Positions 39,701 to 48,830 of a DNA stretch of 64,000 bases are shown one piece after another (position 1 is the stretch's first letter; each line of letters starts with the position of its first letter). The notes beneath the pieces were generated by a model. The model was not told the origin of the DNA, made no database searches, and saw only the letters and a list, made by a program, of their open reading frames with translations. The translations under genes were made by a program, and so were the position numbers. This DNA is from Galbula dea. Its lineage: Eukaryota > Chordata > Aves > Piciformes > Galbulidae. Location of the stretch: positions 645,635 to 709,634 of the forward strand of contig VWZX01010698.1 in NCBI GenBank assembly GCA_013399015.1, read 5' to 3'.

Positions 39701-40364
39701 CAACTAGCTGCCCATGGAGAAGCAACAACCTCACAACTGCAAAACCCAAATCTCCTTTATCTACCAGGACGCGACCTCTGCACCTTTCCCCAGGCACCTC
39801 CGGTGAGAAGCGCTTAGCTACTCTCCCTGAGGGGAGAAGGCAGAGGAGGACAGGACCCGACCCGGCCCAGCTCCCTCTCCGCCCTTCCCGCCCTCCCATC
39901 GCGACGGGGGAAAGGCGCAACCCCACCGGAAGCGCCTCCATGCCCAGAGGGGAGAGAGAGGAGAGGGCTGGTCCTCTCCAGTAGGAGACAGGCCAAAGGC
40001 CGGTGCTCCTACCCCCGCCGCAACCATCAGAGACAAACAACCCCCACCCCACCCCCGGGGGCAGCACACGGAGAAAAGGGAGCGGGAAGGTTGAAGCGGG
40101 GCAGGAGCCTTACAAGGCCCTCTCCTCCCGCCGGCATCCCACCCCGACGCCGGTGGCCCTCGCGTCCCTCACCCCGCCCGAGAAGCCCCCTCCGCGCTGC
40201 GCGGAGGGTTTGTCCCGCCGGCTCTCGCTCTCCTCTGCTCCGCTGTACACGATCTCGCCTTCCTCGGCAGCGCTGCTGGGCTTCAGCCGCTTGGCGTGGC
40301 TCTCGTAGGCGCCGTCCTCCTCCTCCTCCTCTTCGTACCGCTCTCCGGATGACGGCGACGACAT
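19623..40364 (-). CDS. HNRNPLL: Heterogeneous nuclear ribonucleoprotein L-like (hnRNPLL), complete 13-exon coding sequence
   Basis: Coding exons in transcript order are 40364-40173, 32681-32563, 31834-31597, 29870-29785, 28325-28229, 28138-28066, 25350-25279, 23642-23425, 23263-23142, 22706-22505, 21599-21542, 21424-21326 and 19678-19623. They total 1,632 nt (543 aa plus TAG), against 542 aa in human. The protein has an acidic, Arg-rich N-terminus (1-64) and four RRMs at about 78-152, 168-246, 337-410 and 452-540, with a basic linker at about 265-293. All exon phases join, and the translation is near-identical to human from residue 66 onward. Known role of the family: a nuclear RNA-binding splicing regulator, paralogue of hnRNP L, that binds CA-rich RNA and drives CD45 (PTPRC) variable-exon skipping in lymphocytes. 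Every intron is GT-AG except intron 4, which is U12-like. The start is the ATG at 40364-40362, which gives the family's MSS N-terminus; the open frame upstream of it lies in the GC-rich 5' region. Confidence 0.97.
21326..21424 (-). CDS. HNRNPLL: HNRNPLL coding exon 12 (RRM4)
   Basis: Completes Pro493 and runs to residue 525. It carries SAKTLSGLLEWECKTDAVEA, then LTVLNHYQIRVP, ending one base into Asn526. The acceptor is TTGGACAG and the donor GTAAGT. Confidence 0.97.
21542..21599 (-). CDS. HNRNPLL: HNRNPLL coding exon 11 (RRM4)
   Basis: Encodes LCEDHEVLSFIKYKVFDPK (474-492) and one base of Pro493. The acceptor is TTGTGACAG and the donor GTAAGT. Confidence 0.96.
22505..22706 (-). CDS. HNRNPLL: HNRNPLL coding exon 10 (start of RRM4)
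   Basis: Completes Cys406 and runs to residue 473. It begins VSKQHSVVPSQIFELEDGTS and includes the first strand of RRM4 (SCVLHYYNVPLCVTEETF). The acceptor is AATCTCAG and the donor GTAGGC, phase 0. Confidence 0.97.
23142..23263 (-). CDS. HNRNPLL: HNRNPLL coding exon 9 (end of RRM3)
   Basis: Encodes residues 366-405 and two bases of Cys406: VKFMKTIPGTALVEMGDEYA, then the helix and last strand ending in FGKRLNV. The acceptor is TGTCTTAG and the donor GTGAAT. Confidence 0.97.
23425..23642 (-). CDS. HNRNPLL: HNRNPLL coding exon 8 (linker and start of RRM3)
   Basis: Runs from Gly293 to residue 365. It includes the Pro/Tyr-rich linker (GPLLPLPSRYRMGSRDTPEL) and the first half of RRM3 (SVVMVSGLHQLKMNCSRVFN). 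The acceptor is ATCTCCTCAG and the donor GTAAGG, phase 0. Confidence 0.97.
23779..23822. repeat. AACC-type A/C tract in HNRNPLL intron 7
   Basis: Short A/C-only tract containing AAACCAACCCAAACCCC, similar in texture to those at 16,770, 37,741 and 49,571. Confidence 0.7.
25279..25350 (-). CDS. HNRNPLL: HNRNPLL coding exon 7 (inter-RRM linker)
   Basis: Encodes the linker DRGKGRQRQAILGEHPSSFR, then HDGY and the first base of Gly293. Its 72 nt are a multiple of three, with phase 1 on both sides, so it could be skipped without a frameshift. The donor is GTAAGT. Confidence 0.96.
27679..27726. repeat. A-rich homopolymer tract in HNRNPLL intron 6
   Basis: About 48 nt that are almost all A on the plus strand, interrupted by single G residues and one GG. 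It lies in the intron between exons 6 and 7. The flanks are unique, and no source element for the poly(A) is recognised. The long-looking open frames across it are only poly-Lys or poly-Phe. Confidence 0.9.
28066..28138 (-). CDS. HNRNPLL: HNRNPLL coding exon 6
   Basis: Encodes residues 245-268 and the first base of Asp269: PTRLNVIRNDNDSWDYTKPY, then LGRR. It covers the end of RRM2 and the start of the basic linker. The acceptor is TGAACAG and the donor GTAGGT. A 90-nt intron separates it from exon 5. Confidence 0.97.
28229..28325 (-). CDS. HNRNPLL: HNRNPLL coding exon 5 (end of RRM2)
   Basis: Completes Glu212 and runs to residue 244: FESVFCAQKAKAALNG, then ADIYAGCCTLKIEYAR. The start was placed by reading frame and the U12 branch site, because there is no AG acceptor. 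The donor is GTAATG, phase 0. Confidence 0.92.
28326..29784 (-). other. HNRNPLL: HNRNPLL intron 4, U12-type (minor spliceosome) intron with AT...AT ends
   Basis: Read on the minus strand, the intron opens with ATATCCTTTTTG (29784-29773), which matches the AT-AC class U12 donor consensus. It contains TCCTTAAC (28344-28337), a match to the U12 branch site. The branch adenosine at 28338 lies 12 nt before the last intron base, within the short distance typical of U12 introns. No AG precedes the exon in the branch-to-exon interval, and there is no polypyrimidine tract. Only the junction GTTGA|GTTTGAA restores the family sequence MVEFES, so the last dinucleotide is AT. The signals are seen directly; the splicing itself is inferred. 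Confidence 0.85.
29785..29870 (-). CDS. HNRNPLL: HNRNPLL coding exon 4 (RRM2), U12-type donor at its end
   Basis: Encodes residues 184-211 and two bases (GA) of Glu212: DVLYTVCNPVGKVQRIVIFK, then RNGIQAMV. The acceptor CTTCCTTAG is ordinary. Continuing past the exon, the next intronic bases are ATATCCTTTTTG, a minor-spliceosome donor. The only nearby GT (ATG|GTTGAA) has no matching acceptor in frame. Confidence 0.92.
31597..31834 (-). CDS. HNRNPLL: HNRNPLL coding exon 3 (end of RRM1, start of RRM2)
   Basis: Completes Cys104 and runs to residue 183. It carries the RNP1-like strand QALVEFENVE of RRM1, the linker ITRPGNTDDPSGGNK and the first strand of RRM2 (KVLLLSIQNPLYPITV). The acceptor is TCTCCCCAG and the donor GTATGT, phase 0. 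Confidence 0.97.
32563..32681 (-). CDS. HNRNPLL: HNRNPLL coding exon 2 (start of RRM1)
   Basis: Encodes residues 65-103 and two bases of Cys104. It contains the first beta strand and helix of RRM1 (VVHVRGLCESVVEADLVEAL). The acceptor is TTGCTAG and the donor GTATGT. It follows a 7.5 kb first intron. Confidence 0.96.
36238..36340 (-). mobile_element. CR1 LINE 3'-end fragment in HNRNPLL intron 1
   Basis: The plus strand reads the antisense CR1 tail: CACAGAATCACAAACTATCC, GAGCTGGAAGGGACCCACCA, CATCATCGAGCCCAACTCC and CACAGGACAACCCC. It is short and 5'-truncated, inserted in the same orientation as HNRNPLL. Confidence 0.9.
37635..37703 (+). mobile_element. Short CR1 LINE 3' tail in HNRNPLL intron 1
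   Basis: Sense CR1 tail words: CAGTTGGACAAGATGATTGT, GGAGGTCCCTTCCAAC and ATTATTCTATCC. About 70 nt, opposite in orientation to the gene. Confidence 0.8.
37741..37795. repeat. AACC/AACAC A/C tract
   Basis: Nearly pure A/C sequence with CAACCAACCAACACC, directly downstream of the CR1 tail at 37635-37703. Confidence 0.7.
40173..40364 (-). CDS. HNRNPLL: HNRNPLL coding exon 1
   Basis: Encodes residues 1-64. It starts MSSPSSGERY, followed by a run of six Glu, then ESHAKRLK and EEGEIVYS, all typical of the family N-terminus. The donor is GTGAGG directly after a Gly-Gly pair, phase 0. It lies inside the CpG-rich promoter region. Confidence 0.93.
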
Positions 40365-40495
40365 GGCCGCCGGAGGGGAGGAAAAGGAAAGGAAAGAAGG
40401 AACGACCCAACTACAACGGGGGGAAGGTGGTGAGAAAGCGGGGACGAGGCCTATCCGCAAAGGCAAACCCCGAAGATGCTCTCCGCTCCTTATCC

Positions 40496-40530
40496 CACAC
40501 ACACACGCACACCCCCCACACTCCCCCCTG
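40496..40530. repeat. CA-rich microsatellite in the HNRNPLL 5' region
   Basis: An imperfect CA/CCCCA repeat about 130 nt upstream of the HNRNPLL ATG. On the HNRNPLL sense strand it reads TG/TGGGG, not CA. Confidence 0.8.
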
Positions 40531-41331
40531 TGCCGGAGCGGGTCACGCCTCCCCGCCGGTTAACGGCGTCACGATTGGCTCCGACTCTGGGAGGGGTCGA
40601 AAGCGCCGAGGCTGTTCGCCAGCAGCTATGCCCATTGGCCGCCGCCGGCGCTGCGACTGGCTGGCGAGAGTGCCCGTCACCGCGCCGCGAGGCTGCCTCG
40701 GCCCCGCCCTCGGTGTCCCTCGCTCCTCGGTGTCTGAGGGCTCAGGAGCGGGAAGGTGGCGGGCGCGCGGTGGGCGGGAGACACCCGCGCAAGGCTCCGC
40801 CAAGGGCGCCAAGGCCCTACTCCTTGCCAGCCGCCTCCCACCTTTGTCTCCTTCCCGGCTGATACTGGCGGCTGGGGACGGACCCCGCAAGGAGCGGCGG
40901 CTGGTCCGACGGCACGGTGTGACATGGCGTGGCCGGTGTGTCCCCTCTGCCAGCTGTGAGCTGCCAAGGTCACAGAGCCCTCAGGCAGCCATGAGGCCGC
41001 TCCTGAGGCACCTCCAGAAGCGCAACCGTTAGCTCCAGACCTACCCCTCAGCCCCTGGCACAAGAGGAGGAAGCTTGTGCGCTCCTTCATGTGAGGTGAG
41101 GAATAATCACCGCGCCGAATATGCTCTCGTGTGCCTGATGGTCGTGGAGAGCTGCTTTGTCCCCTCAGGGTTCTGTTACTGATACTACCGTGTCTGATGG
41201 TGCCCGTTGTGTGCGCTGCCTTGCATACAGGTCTGTTTGCTGGCAATGCAAGTATGTGGGACGGCTCAGGTCTTCTTCTCTAGGGAGATGTTGCTGAGGA
41301 TGTCCGTGGAGGCTCATGCCTGTCTGTATAG

Positions 41332-41995
41332 CATCACAGAACCATCAGACAGTCCAGGCTGGAAGGGATCTGGAAAGATGATAGGATTACAGAATGTCCT
41401 GAGTTGGAAGGGACCCATGAGGATCCCCCAGTGCTGCTCCTGTCCATGCACAGGACAACTCCCCAAAACAAAATGTAAAACAACAAGACAAAAATCACCA
41501 TATGCATAAAAGCATTGTCCAAATGCTTCAATGTCAGGCTTAGTGCTGTGACTACTTCCCTGGGGAGACCGTTACAGTGCTTCACCATCCTCTGGGTGAA
41601 AATCCTTTTCCTGATACCTGACCTAAACCTAGGCTGGCACAGCTTCATGCCATTCTCTTGAGTCCTATCCCTGGTCACCAAAGAGAAAAGATCAGCTCCT
41701 GCCCCTCTGTTTCTTCTCATGAGAAGGCTGTAGATCACAATGAGGTCTCCTCTCAGTCTCCTCCACACTGAGCCAACCAAGTGACTTCAGCCATTTCTCG
41801 TAGTTTCCCTTCTAGACCCTTTGGGGTCCTCATGGCCTTCCACTGGACACTCCAACAGCTTAATAGCCTTCCTACATTGTGGTGCCCAAAACTGCACACA
41901 ATACTCAAGGTGAAGCCACACAACCACAGAGCAGAGTGGGACTATCACCTCCACTGACCAGCTCTTAGAAATGAGTGCTTGCTGCACCCCAGGAC
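41332..41995 (-). mobile_element. CR1 LINE copy with decayed ORF2 C-terminus and a doubled 3' tail
   Basis: Minus-strand translation shows the C-terminal part of the CR1 reverse-transcriptase ORF: LEYCVQFWAPQCRKAI in one frame near 41,880, then RRLRGDLIVIY, GADLFSLVTRDRTQENG and MVKHCNGLPREVV in another. Two successive antisense CR1 tails are present, one at about 41332-41385 (CCAGGCTGGAAGGGATCTGG) and one from about 41,388 (GAGTTGGAAGGGACCCATGA). The frame shifts, so the copy is inactive. Confidence 0.92.
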
Positions 41996-44929
41996 ACAGT
42001 TATCCCCCTTTGAGTATTTATTATACATGCACCTGTTTTTCATTTTTAACAATTCATTACAACTATGAGGACACACAGTTCAGGGCTGAAGATGCATGTA
42101 CATCTGATGTAGGTTCAAATAGTCAATGAGCTACATGCCATCTGTGGACGTGAAACTTAATTTTCTTGGCACTTTACTTATTTCTAAGTACAGTACTGAT
42201 AGTTTTGCTCTGCACATAGATGCTTGCTTGCCAGAGGAAATTTCTAGCAGATTAATTCTGTGTGCTAGAGCTCTGGGTTTTAGCAGACATTTACACCATA
42301 CTGTTGCAAAAAATAACAGCCTGAGAAATCACAGAACATACTGGAGTTATAGTCAGAAAATAGCACTGAAATGCTGCAATCATTAGGTTTTCTGCAGTAA
42401 TTAATTTTTTTTTCCCCCATGTATTTAAAATTGCTTTTCTGAAAATGAGAAAATGACTTATTGTGTCACCAAATTCTTATTTACTGAGTGTTCCAATAAA
42501 GATTTCAGTATGCTTCTGTGCAGCTTATGAACTCCATTACAATTTGGTAGCAGAATCTGCTTTGCTGACTTAATGCAGTATTTATTATTAATTATTCCAC
42601 AGTGGAGATGTTAAGATTTTTTTCCTATTTATGCTGCAACTTTGAGGTTTCCACACTAAGCTACTGCAAGCAGCCTTATAGCAGTCATTCTGCCTGTCTC
42701 TGCTTCGTGTGTGTGAAAGGAGAGGGGAATATGGAAACACATCCCAGTTATGTGTTTGAAATTGAGTCTCTGACTCAGCAGAACGATTTCACTGTTGTGT
42801 GGCTTGCCAGACCTGCTTCTTTTGTATGAAAGAGAGAGTGGAAAAGTGCTAATGCTGCCTGAAATAGCTCTTTTCATACAATTTTTATTACCTGGAGCTG
42901 ATAAACAGAAGTCATGGTTTCAGTCCACTATCCTCCAGTAACAAAAGCAATTAGTCTCATTTGCTTGCCACCCTGCAGTCAAGTACAACCACATAATTGT
43001 GAAAAGAGCAGAACACTGACATGAAGAAAAATCTCCAAACCCAACAGAAATTTCAACCAGCTAATAATGCACATAGTTTGGAAGTACATGTTGTTATTGG
43101 TACTGGTTTCTCTCCTCTACCTTTCCTGCCTTGTGTTTCTTACACCCTTTACTGTCATTTATATTACACTACACTATTGGCTCATTCTAGTGAGGAATGT
43201 TCCTTACCATGCTACCTCATTACACTTCCTGTGCTGGTATCAGTTTACTGACCATAAAGGTTGTCCTACAGTGATGGGTTCTCTGATGTTATAATGTCTC
43301 ACCCCAAGGCTGCCCAGGCTGCATGTTTTCACATGCATGTTTGGTGGAAACCAGTGGCAGGGGTTTTCTTGGAGCTTGAGGAGAATCATAAGTAGACATG
43401 TAGTTTGTGGGGAAAATGTCAGCACATTTGTCCACACATCATGGCTGTTAGCCACAATTTTCCCCCTCCAGCATGTTGTGTCTGCTGCTGACAGAAGTTG
43501 TAGCTGAGGGCATGCAATTGCAGAAGCCTTAAGTCAAGGACTGAAACCAAGAAAGTGCCATACTGAAGGAAAATTTCACCACAGGGCTAGATTAGTATAA
43601 ATTGAGAGCTCTGCAGAGCTTCTGCCCCACAGTATGATCCAGAAGGCATACTACAGGGAGATGCAGCAGGATAGGATGGGAGGAGCATTTCAAATTGTCC
43701 CTTGACAAGTATTAAGAATATAGCTGGCCAATATAGCTGTCTAGAAGACTACAGCATCTGCTTACCTCACATGGCAGTGACACACTTCCCTATAGTAGTG
43801 AAAAATACTCAGAAGAAAACAAACAATTCTTTCACCAGCAGAAGAGCTGAGAAGCATGCTTCAGGCATGGCCTTGGCTCTCTGTGTGAGTGGGAGGAAAA
43901 GAGTGAGCACTTGCTTGCTACCTGAGCACAGCCTGTCCAGTCCAGTGCACCAAGTGAACCACATCAGCCTGCATGTGCAACTTTCATGCTGACATTCTCC
44001 ATTATGTGTGTTTTTGATGGTGCATGTGTAATTCCTTTCCTTTGTAAACTACAGCATGTGTTTTCTCTCTTCAAGGGATAAAAAAGGCAAGCTAACAAAG
44101 TATCCTGTGGTATTTTTCAGACCTGAGTATGGCAGAGGTAAACCAGCAGACCAGAGCCACTACACTTGTTTGCAGGCACAGCAGAAATAAAAGTCCCAGT
44201 CCCAGCTCTTACCCAGGTACAGAGTTCCCAGTTCGGGGTGCTGGGGTGGTAGTGGTGGTTGGGTTTCTTACCTGTATGGTTTGATTACCAGGATTCTTTC
44301 TTGGATGGCCAATGTCACATATCTGTCTAGTCAGTACTTTCTCTCTGTTTCAAATCACTTTGCATAAATGCTAGACATCATATGGCACTTTCACATCCCC
44401 ATCCAGATCTGGGTTTGCTTCTTCTTGACTGTAGCATAAAATAACTCCAGTTCTGATATTTCTTCCTTTTGCTGATGGGTTGCTGATCTGTCAGCAAGAC
44501 CAGAAGAGGTGGATAACTCCAGTACCATATACATATTCCACACAGAGGTGTTTTATTTGCATCTCAAAGCAGCCATTCCACATCCCCTCTTGGCAGCAGG
44601 GCTAACTGATCTCTCCAGAGCTCTGATGAGCTAAAACGAGCAGCAGAGTCCTGGTAGGTGTCTATATGCCATCAGTTTTCTCTTATGCAATGCAATACAA
44701 GTCACCACCTGAACTACTCCATGACTGCTCCTTTGGCTGGCACTCTCTCCTTGCCTGAGGAAATGCTGTTTATACAAATAAAGTCTGTGAAGCATCATTG
44801 CTGACTCTTTAAGCACTTCAGTGACTTGGCTAGGAAGTTGCACTTGATGAAGCATGTCCTTCTGGTGACCTTGGTACACTTTCTTGGGTGACACACCATC
44901 TTTTCACACTCCACTTCACAGGAACATTC

Positions 44930-45390
44930 ATGAATTGTTCAGCTTAGCCACACATTTAGCCAAGGCTACCTATCATATATTGATGTTATTTAAATGATGA
45001 ACAAACTTTCAAGATCCTTTTTTGCGTCTCACGATGTCTGTGCTGAAGAGGATTTGAAGAAAAGAGAAGAAATCATCATTGCACCAGCAAGAAAACTTAT
45101 CTAGCACCAACTAGTTCTCCAGTAGAGGAAGCTTTTTGCAGCCTTCCCCAAATTTTTAATGTAGCTGCAGCTTTTGCTTTTTATATAATAAAGCTTCCTA
45201 AACTGCATGCTCCGAGTCATTAGCAGCTCATTATAAATGTCAAATATCAGCTAATTACTCGAACCATTTACTCCCAGATTGACTCAAATAATCCAGTGGT
45301 CCATAATACAACCATTAATCATTCTTTAGACCATTACTGCCCATCCCAGAAATCAAAAGTCACAAATCCTTCTCCCTCCAAACCATGCCT
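44930..45390. promoter_or_regulatory. Candidate conserved non-coding element
   Basis: About 450 nt of low-CpG, AT-rich sequence dense in homeodomain-type cores (TAAT, ATTA), including CAGCTAATTACTCGAACC and CAACCATTAATCATTC. It has no repeat words and no open frame. The texture resembles vertebrate enhancers; conservation cannot be tested here. Confidence 0.25.
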
Positions 45391-47564
45391 TAAAAATCAG
45401 AAGTAATTTTGTTGTGGTTAAACCAGTCTGAATTAGTTTTCTCACCTTGTGGTGACTTGAGACTGTCTCATCCTTGGATCATGTTTTCAGTTGTGATTTC
45501 AAGTCCCTATGGAGGCTGGAGATTTTCTCTTTAAGGAAAGCCAAGATTCTCCCACACCTAGACTCCATTTTGGGTAAAAAACCAAATTTTGTTACTCTGC
45601 TGCAGGTGCTGGCCACACTGAACACAGGTGGTATGTTTCAAAGACAGCCAATAATCTATAGAATCAGGTAGTACATTGGATTGGCAGTGAAATTTTATCT
45701 TCATATGTCTTTCAGTTTACTTTGTTTCTTAAAGCTTCTTGTCAGGGAAATACCTTTTCCCTCCCTTGCATTTAGGATTTTGCATCTTAAATATCGCTTC
45801 TACTGGAGTGCTTCAGTGGCAGTGTTAAGATTTTGGTACACTACAATCCATCAGGGCTAAAAAAACCCAGAGGAACATTTTCTGATACAATAGCAGAAAA
45901 CTTAACCCAAGAGCTTTATAGAAAGGCCAGAGGAAATTCTCATATGAAGCAAATTGAAACAACACAGCAATCTTAATACAAAACAGACACTTTAAATGTT
46001 CTCATAGCTGAAGCCTGCACAGACTGCTCCAAATTAAAAGTTTGGCTCTCTGGTTATAAATAAATAAGTGAAAGAAACAACAAAAAGGAGCCATGAGCCA
46101 TTGCAGTGAAGCATTTCAAGATTGCTGTTTTTCAAGGTTTTCCTTGATGAAGTCTATTATTCTATCTTACCCTGGGACCTCTGTGATCTTTAGGCATTAT
46201 CCTTAGAAACACTGCACAAGCAATCTGGCTACATCCACACTGTGAGGGGAAAAGAGCCTGGGGACACCAAAATCATTTCCTTTTGACTTCCAATCAGCCT
46301 GATGTCAGCTGCAGGCTGGGCAGGACAAGTCTGCCCCAGGCTGGAGAGACAAGCAGGCAGGCTGAGTCCCCCATGCCCAGTGTGCACAAGCTCTCCCTGC
46401 CTCCATGGGGCTTGGGGCATACATGCAAGTGCAGGGGCCATGGCTTAGTTATCAGTGCAGTCCTGGACTGCCATATTCCCCTACAAAAGTGTCACCTGAT
46501 TTTAGTTGTACCAGTGTCATTAGAGACAAGCCTCATCTAGAAACATGCAGGCATGCCAAAGGGCATTTTATCCAGCATTGCCTGGGGAGAAGAGGGATGC
46601 TCCCTGCTAGGCTGCTTTAACTGTTAGCAAAGCATTACACTTCAGTTGCAAAGCTATGTAGACACAAAACCTGTGTGTGCTGTGCTTAAATTTAGAGGAG
46701 TGAGATCTGCACTTGTACAGGTGTAATTTCTTACCACCTGCTGCCTGCAAAACAAGCACACCCCCCCGCCCCCATACCTCCCCATACATCTCCTTCCCTG
46801 TATCTTCCTATGTTGCTGTTACTCACACAGGAACTGTTTGTGTTTGCAGCCTTTAGCAGATGATGCAGATCTCCCTGTGCCATCTCCCTGCCAGTTGCTA
46901 ATGCAGGCATGTTCACAGCTCAGTGAATCTTCTAGGTCAGCACTGTGAGGTGAAATGCTTTCCCTATTTGTTTTATCTTTCCTTTCATCCTAGCTCCTTC
47001 TGCCCCCTTCTCTGAGCAGTTCTTCATCTCTTCCTCCACTTTTGATGATCTCTCTCTACAAAACCAAACTGGTACTGAGACCTTATGTAGGTCAACCCCT
47101 GTGAGTCATGAATCTGAGCTGCAGAAGCCCTGCAGCTGCTTCTTGTTGCAGGAGGTTAATCAGTCTGATGATTTCTCATGCTGCTTGCTCTGCCTTTCTT
47201 CTGCTTCCTTGGCAGATATCAGAACTGCTAGCCCACCTGGCTGCAAGCTGCACAAAAATCACTGCCTCATCAGATCAGGAGCCTAAAACAACTTTTAGAC
47301 CTTCCCATTCAGTGTCTCCTTCATGACCATGCAGGGCCATGAACATGAGGCTTGTCCTACTGCTGGGAGATGTTTCTGCATAGTGCCCTTTCAAGCAAAG
47401 TCCCACAGCCCACAGGACTGCATTTTAAAGTGTCTCAGAAATGTTCTGTGCCCACAGATGGAGAGGGGAGCTGATGTTTGCCAGCTGTGGGCTTGCTCTC
47501 AAAGGCTTTTTCTCTGTAGTGAAACTCCTTGCCCTCTCCAGAGCTGCAGGTCCATGCAGCAATG

Positions 47565-47596
47565 TTATATATATATATATATATATGCACACACAC
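47565..47596. repeat. (TA)n-(CA)n microsatellite
   Basis: Eleven TA units followed directly by GCACACACAC. A compound dinucleotide repeat. Confidence 0.95.
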
Positions 47597-48049
47597 CAGA
47601 GCTGTCACCAGTCAAAAAATAATACTGAATGATGCTGAGTTGTTCTCCTTGTCACATTCCTGCTTGACTTGCCTAGGTGCTTTTGAAACTCATGTGAGCC
47701 TCCACTCATCATTTTGTAGTGCCCTGAGCACAGAAAGTCAGTCTCAGCATGACCTGCAGTCCCTTTGCTACTAGTTTTCAGTAACAGAAATGGAAACCAA
47801 ATCCAAATCCTCACAGCTATCAGAAACCTCAGCCACAAGCTTGTCCTACCATTTTATATGCTTTTTTTTGTCTGTAACCTTTAGACCTGTGGCATATCCT
47901 CTGCAAAGGTTAAATTCAGAATTAGCTGCCTGAGCACAGGAGGGAAATTCTCTCAGCATCCATTAGAGTCTAGTCCCCAGCCCCTTCCAAAGCAAAATGG
48001 AAGTGTCTCTGGTTCAAGGCAGCCCACACAACAGCAAGCTGCAGGAGCT

Positions 48050-48830
48050 GCAAGCTATTATTTGAGCTCCCAAGGAAAGTAATTACTATAGCAACCAACA
48101 CATCCAAATGGCTCTTTGGCTGCTACTGAGACACAAACAACTTGCACACAAAAGGCAGATCTGAAACATGCTGTGTAAACTGTTCCCGAGGAGCTGGGTT
48201 TTTTAAAAGGGCTTTAAAACCTGTGTAACTGGCTCCTAATAAATGACTGCCAGAGCAACAGCAAGCAATTGTATCCTGCCATGATCCTAAAATAACCTAA
48301 TCAATGGCTCACTATATTTGCCCCTGAAGAGATGAAGCAAAAAAAACCCCACTGCAGGTTCCATTTTAAGCCTGTGTGCTGTGAAGTACCCAGCAGAGCT
48401 GAAGATACATTTAATAATAGACATTAAAATGGGGGGGGGAACCTCTCCCCTTTTGCTTTGAGTGCCGTTGCAAACTCCCTGCAGGCTTTTGTGCCAGCTC
48501 ATCCCCTCTGCCTTACATGAAGTTTGTTGGAAAAAGGGGATTTAATTACAAAAAGAGGGGGTTAATTACAGCCTTGTAATGCTGGAGGGTGTAACAAGTG
48601 ATGTTTGCATTCTCTCCTCTGTCTGTGCAGCAACCAGCCTCAACAGACCCCCTCTCCAGCTGCAGTGCTGGGTTCATTACTGTTGCTATCAGTGAATAAG
48701 GAAGCTGCTTGTGCCACAGCAGACTGCAATCATTGGCTTAATTATTGCAGCATTTGGAGTGTCTCTGTCACCTTCAAATCACAATGCCACTGGTGTAATA
48801 ACAGTTGATTGTTTCTGGGCTCATGGTGCT
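48050..48830. promoter_or_regulatory. Candidate conserved non-coding element
   Basis: AT-rich block with paired motifs: TTTAATTACAAAAAG followed 9 nt later by GTTAATTACAGCC (48540-48575), plus several CAAT and TAAT cores near 48,725-48,810. No open frame. The repeated TTAATTAC is a LIM/paired-type homeodomain site. Enhancer function is a guess from motif density. Confidence 0.3.
48431..48440. repeat. Homopolymer G run
   Basis: Nine or so consecutive G residues after AAAAT. Length is uncertain, as for other G runs here. Confidence 0.8.

Larger units (their letters stand above)
32682..40172 (-). other. HNRNPLL: HNRNPLL intron 1 (7.5 kb)
   Basis: Bounded by a GTGAGG donor and a TTGCTAG acceptor. 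It contains two CR1 3'-end fragments (36238-36340 and 37635-37703), an AACC-rich tract at 37741-37795 and a G-rich run near 33086. No further coding exon or RNA gene is recognised inside it. The other long introns (31596-29871, 28065-25351, 25278-23643, 21325-19679) are likewise AT-rich unique sequence. Confidence 0.85.
39750..40960 (-). promoter_or_regulatory. HNRNPLL: CpG-rich promoter region of HNRNPLL
   Basis: An abrupt rise in G+C and CpG density surrounds exon 1, against AT-rich flanks. On the minus strand there are two CCAAT boxes, at 40578-40574 (in GAGCCAATCG) and 40638-40634 (in GGCCAATGGG), about 210 and 270 nt upstream of the ATG. A CRE half-site TGACG lies at 40571-40567, beside the first CCAAT. 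No TATA box is seen, which fits a broad CpG-island promoter. The transcription start is not resolved. Confidence 0.75.

Noticed and set aside
40091..41032. A 313-codon plus-strand open frame antisense to HNRNPLL exon 1
   Set aside because: It lies in the CpG island, where stop codons are rare by composition. It is Arg/Pro low-complexity and has no family resemblance.
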